Assembly (NCBI GenBank): GCA_028291605.1
Contig: JAQGHS010000283.1
Location: forward strand, 1-44,170
Source: Planctomycetaceae bacterium
Lineage (GTDB): Bacteria; Planctomycetota; Planctomycetia; Planctomycetales; Planctomycetaceae
Direction: 5' to 3'
DNA: 44,170 bases
A program made the position numbers and the translations under genes. The number at the start of each line of letters is the position of its first letter. Position 1 is the stretch's first letter. The notes under the pieces were generated by a model. That model searched no databases. It was not told where the DNA came from and was given only the letters and a program-made list of their open reading frames with translations. Below, piece after piece: positions 41,537 to 44,170 of the stretch.

Positions 41537-42427
41537 TCAGGCCTTCAAGGGCGACAGTTTCTCGTGCAATTCTTCCACGGCCGTCATCAGGCGTTGGCGT
41601 AGCTTTCCGGGCAACTGGTCCAGCTGCTCCAGAATGTCGTCGTTCAAGGCCTTATTACAGCGCTCAATTGTCGAACACAGCCGCCTGGCAAGTTGCTCAG
41701 GAGTAATCACCTCCGCCTGCGTCGGTCGCTCGGCGGCTTCGGTGGTGGGGGGATGGATGGCGCCCTTGTGGAATGGGGCGTAGTTGTCGCCTCCCAGCGG
41801 ATCCAACTCCCGGGCGAGTGCTCCCATGCGTGCCGGGTCGCCTTCGATGCCCGACTCTGAGGGAGAACCCGGACGCCGCGAGCCGTCGCCACCCATGCTG
41901 TACCCCGCCGGGTCCTGCACGAAGGCGCGTTCACCCGACAGGTAGCTGATGTGCTCGCTGGCGGCTTCAGCTGCTTCGGGTTCGGAGGTCAGGTCCTCAC
42001 CGCGCAACGCTCGTCGCCAGGCCTTCATTTCCGCGACAGTGGCCTGAGTTTCCTCGGCCCATTGCAGGCAGTCGGCGGCGTCATCCCAATTGAGTGACGA
42101 GTAGAAGTGGGACCATTTCAAGGAAGCAAACTGAGAGCGCACGTCCGAAAACGTTTCCCAGACTCGCCGCCGTTGGTAAATCTGGTCGCCACTGAGTCCC
42201 ACCAACTGGCCAAAATCGGCGTCGGTGCGGCCGCGGGCATGGCGTTGAGTCCACTTGGAGGCGCACTCGCCGACGACCCAACGGCACTGGCTGATGGCAC
42301 GCTGAGCGGTCTGGATCAGGGATTCTTCGGTTTCGTCAACGACGGATGTATTTTCTGGATGCGACATATGATTCAGGAGGTCAATGCTCTCATGCGGATC
42401 CGATGGCGGGGAAGAAACGGTCGTCAC
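41537..42427 (-). CDS. Uncharacterised protein with HTH-like N-terminal region
   Basis: Up to 296 residues. The longest frame starts at a GTG (42427) without ribosome binding site; an ATG at 42367 is equally possible. The N-terminal third contains DFGQLVGLSGDQIYQRRRVWETF, which looks like a helix-turn-helix followed by a basic helix, similar to the HTH of ParB/KorB-type proteins. Then comes a conserved-looking WSHFYSSLNWDDAADCLQWAEE segment. The middle (about 150-225) is Gly/Pro/Ser/Glu-rich and probably disordered. The C-terminal 60 residues are helical (LCSTIERCNKALNDDILEQL...). I recall similar proteins only in planctomycetes. DNA binding is inferred. Confidence 0.65.
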   Translation of the reverse strand: MTTVSSPPSDPHESIDLLNHMSHPENTSVVDETEESLIQTAQRAISQCRWVVGECASKWTQRHARGRTDADFGQLVGLSGDQIYQRRRVWETFSDVRSQFASLKWSHFYSSLNWDDAADCLQWAEETQATVAEMKAWRRALRGEDLTSEPEAAEAASEHISYLSGERAFVQDPAGYSMGGDGSRRPGSPSESGIEGDPARMGALARELDPLGGDNYAPFHKGAIHPPTTEAAERPTQAEVITPEQLARRLCSTIERCNKALNDDILEQLDQLPGKLRQRLMTAVEELHEKLSPLKA

Positions 42428-42771
42428 TCATCAATCAGTGACGCGAAAGTTTCACATCAAAACGTGATTCCGAACGAATCGGTCGTCATGAAAAGAAAGG
42501 GGCGAGGAATTCCGCCCTGTGGTGAGCCACGTGGAAATCCTGCCGCCCCAATAATGCGGGTGAAGTCCACGGAAACTCCCGATGCGAACAGGCGTTTCGA
42601 ATCAACCTGCTCGGCGAGACTCATTCTCGCAGTCAACTCGTTCGTCACAGCATCCTACCGTGAGACCCGTGAGATTGCCACGCTCTACGAGTTACCGGTT
42701 TGATGTCGCCACCGGATGGGAGAGATGCGAGTGCCTAGCTTCTGAAATCGCTAGAGTTTACGAATTCCGCC

Positions 42772-42917
42772 GTGGGATAGGCAGCCTGCCTGTCATTTGT
42801 CACCCCAGGTGACAAACCCGAATTCCATTCATCTCCCGATCGCCAATTCGATTTCCGTAGACCTCTGGTTCAGCGTTTTGTCGCTTCGCGATTGACAGGC
42901 AGGATGCCTATCCTACG
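42772..42917. repeat. REP-like inverted pair, GTAGG superfamily (AGGCA stem), with internal palindrome
   Basis: Copies at 42772-42794 (plus, foot GTGG) and 42894-42917 (minus, foot GTAGG), stems AGGCA-GCC-TGCCT and AGGCA-TCC-TGCCT. This is the same family as the inner element at 28175-28241. Between them is a perfect 9-bp palindrome with a CCA loop (42796-42816, TTTGTCACC/GGTGACAAA). The remainder of the 588-base gap (42428-42771) shows nothing I can support. Confidence 0.9.
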
Positions 42918-42918
42918 G

Positions 42919-42966
42919 GGAAAAAAAGAACCGGAAGGACCGCCCACGCTGATCCTTCCGGTCTTC
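42919..42966 (-). terminator. Rho-independent terminator of sbtA
   Basis: On the minus strand: stem GACCGGAAGGA, a loop of about 15 bases, then TCCTTCCGGTTC followed by seven T. It starts about 50 bases after the sbtA stop codon and reads in its direction, so it is a convincing intrinsic terminator. It directly abuts a GTAGG-type repeat copy. Confidence 0.88.
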
Positions 42967-43015
42967 AGGCGGCACGTCTGACACGTTGCCGCCAATACGC
43001 TACTCACTGGCGATG

Positions 43016-44170
43016 CTAGACCGACGGAGATCCACCGGTTTGCCCCAAGAGAATCTTGGCAATCATGATGTAGACCGGAATACCGATCGTCACGTTGTAG
43101 CTGAAGGTCAGACCGAGAGAGGCCGCGAGCGGCAGGGTCGGACTGGCTTCCGGAATCGCCAACCGTTGGACGGCCGGGACGGCGATGTACGAGGAAGCCC
43201 CGCACAGCACACCAAACAACACGTACGTTCCGACATCGAAGGGTTGACCGATCACCAGGCTATACCCATGCGCCAGGCACATGCCGATGGTCGCGAACAG
43301 ATTGGGGGCGAGGAGCCCGAACAGCACGAACGGCAACCCGGCGGTCCTTAGGTCTTTCAAACGTTGTGAAGCGGTCATACCCATTTCCAGCAGGAACAGG
43401 CACAACAAGCCCTGGAAGAGCGTGATGAACAGCGCATCGTCCGGCGCTGTCACCTTATGTCCCTGCATCTGGCTGACAAAGCCAATCAGGATGCCCGCGA
43501 ACAACAAGTAGATGCCCGGATTAAAGAAGACTTCGTGCAAGACTTCGAAGTCGAGCCCCCCCTTGTTCTCGTGTGGCTTGGCGTTGCCATTCTCCATGTT
43601 GTCTTCGAGGGCCATTTTGGCTTCGAATTCTTCGCCTTTGGTTTTCGCGGTTTTTTCGCCGTGACCACCGTGCCCCTCGTCATGGTCATGCTGCACAACC
43701 ACCATGCGCCCCATATTCGCTTTGTTGAAGTCGGGTTCGTCGGGCATATTGCCATCGCGATCCATCCCCGTAGCACGCAACCGCGAAACGATATAGAGGG
43801 CGACCAGGCAGCCTGGAATCTCCATGACCGCCAGCATCACCGGCATATACGCCGCATAGGCGATGCCAGCGGCGGTGAGCACACCGACACAGGTGACGAA
43901 GGTACCGGCCGAATCGGAACCGTAATAACCAGCGACAGTCGCCGCATCGATCCGGCGCAGCTTTGTGGCCGATCGCAGGATGGCATAGGCCAGGATTCCG
44001 ATCACCGTGTTGGTGCAGATACCGAGCACCATGAAGCCCAGGGCCTGTTTCAGCGACCCCGATCCGAGCAATGCCAGTTCCTCACCGCCATGCCAGCCGA
44101 TCGCCAGCAACAGGTAAATGGTGAGCCCCTGATAGACGGCTTTCGGAAACTCGAACTTGACCTTCAAGAT
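43016..44170 (-). CDS. sbtA: SbtA-family sodium-dependent bicarbonate transporter (5' end outside window)
   Basis: 384 codons visible and open to the right edge; the first visible residues (ILKVKFEFPKAVYQGLTIYLLLAIGWHGG) match a point about 30-40 residues into SbtA, so the start is missing. Hallmarks: GYYGSDSAGTFVTC, ASSYIAVPAVQRLAIPEASPT and ASLGLTFSYNVTIGIPVY, plus hydrophobic membrane segments in two sets. SbtA imports bicarbonate with Na+ across the inner membrane. The central cytoplasmic loop is long and charged, with a His-rich run HDHDEGHGGHGEK. In cyanobacteria a PII-like protein SbtB controls SbtA; no such gene lies downstream here. An intrinsic terminator follows. Confidence 0.93.
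   Translation of the reverse strand: MLKVKFEFPKAVYQGLTIYLLLAIGWHGGEELALLGSGSLKQALGFMVLGICTNTVIGILAYAILRSATKLRRIDAATVAGYYGSDSAGTFVTCVGVLTAAGIAYAAYMPVMLAVMEIPGCLVALYIVSRLRATGMDRDGNMPDEPDFNKANMGRMVVVQHDHDEGHGGHGEKTAKTKGEEFEAKMALEDNMENGNAKPHENKGGLDFEVLHEVFFNPGIYLLFAGILIGFVSQMQGHKVTAPDDALFITLFQGLLCLFLLEMGMTASQRLKDLRTAGLPFVLFGLLAPNLFATIGMCLAHGYSLVIGQPFDVGTYVLFGVLCGASSYIAVPAVQRLAIPEASPTLPLAASLGLTFSYNVTIGIPVYIMIAKILLGQTGGSPSV

Noticed and set aside
42457-42648. 63-codon minus-strand frame in the gap upstream of the HTH-like gene
   Set aside because: No ribosome binding site, no hydrophobic or conserved segment; not supportable.

Overview
The window looks like a chromosomal segment of a planctomycete (phylum Planctomycetota, probably the Planctomycetaceae or Pirellulaceae side; genus not determinable by eye). 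The main evidence is one cytochrome-c/DUF1549/DUF1553 protein, two DUF1501 proteins with twin-arginine-type leaders, a DUF1570 putative metalloprotease, an SMP-30 propeller, a secreted hydroxypyruvate-isomerase-like TIM barrel and a giant secreted alpha-2-macroglobulin/TPR protein. I see no rRNA, tRNA, CRISPR array, prophage or complete transposase gene.

Layout. 1-2.3 kb: the body of a degenerate Ser/Thr protein kinase (minus, running off the left edge) and a divergent signal peptide peptidase SppA. 2.5-8.1 kb: a receiver-like protein, a secreted M28 peptidase with PDZ domains, an SMP-30 protein, a small secreted protein and a Hyi-like isomerase. 8.5-11.5 kb: two consecutive P-loop GTPases, one with a DUF697-like C-terminus and one membrane anchored. 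11.7-15.4 kb: a small exported protein, a quinone oxidoreductase and a DUF1570 protein. 15.8-19.9 kb: a lipoprotein with a Pro-rich linker, an SH3-like patch and HEAT-like repeats, a macro-domain protein and two uncharacterised proteins. 20-23 kb (minus): DUF1501, DUF167 and an SGNH-like secreted protein. 23.4-28.1 kb: the large helicase Lhr. 28.3-36.7 kb (minus): the 2.8-kresidue macroglobulin-like protein, preceded by a possible 60-residue secreted peptide whose start lies in a hairpin. 37.2-41.4 kb: a DUF1549/DUF1553 gene followed by DUF1501. 41.5-44.2 kb (minus): an HTH-like protein and the bicarbonate transporter SbtA, cut by the right edge.

The most striking feature is what fills the gaps between genes. 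Most larger intergenic spaces carry a palindromic element, usually two head-to-head copies of a short self-complementary unit. Two styles are visible. Style 1 resembles REP/BIME elements: a short stem with a 2-5 base loop, often with a GTAG-like foot, in several families whose stems differ between copies by compensating base changes. Style 2 consists of hairpins whose arms are three tandem units of about 9 bases (CACGAAT-, CACAGATT- or CACGAAGG-like). One element is nested inside another (28141-28310), and one inverted pair lies in frame inside lhr (24041-24127). No mobilising enzyme (for example a RAYT-type transposase) is encoded here, so mobilisation in trans is an inference.

All functional calls rest on reading motifs by eye; no database search was made.
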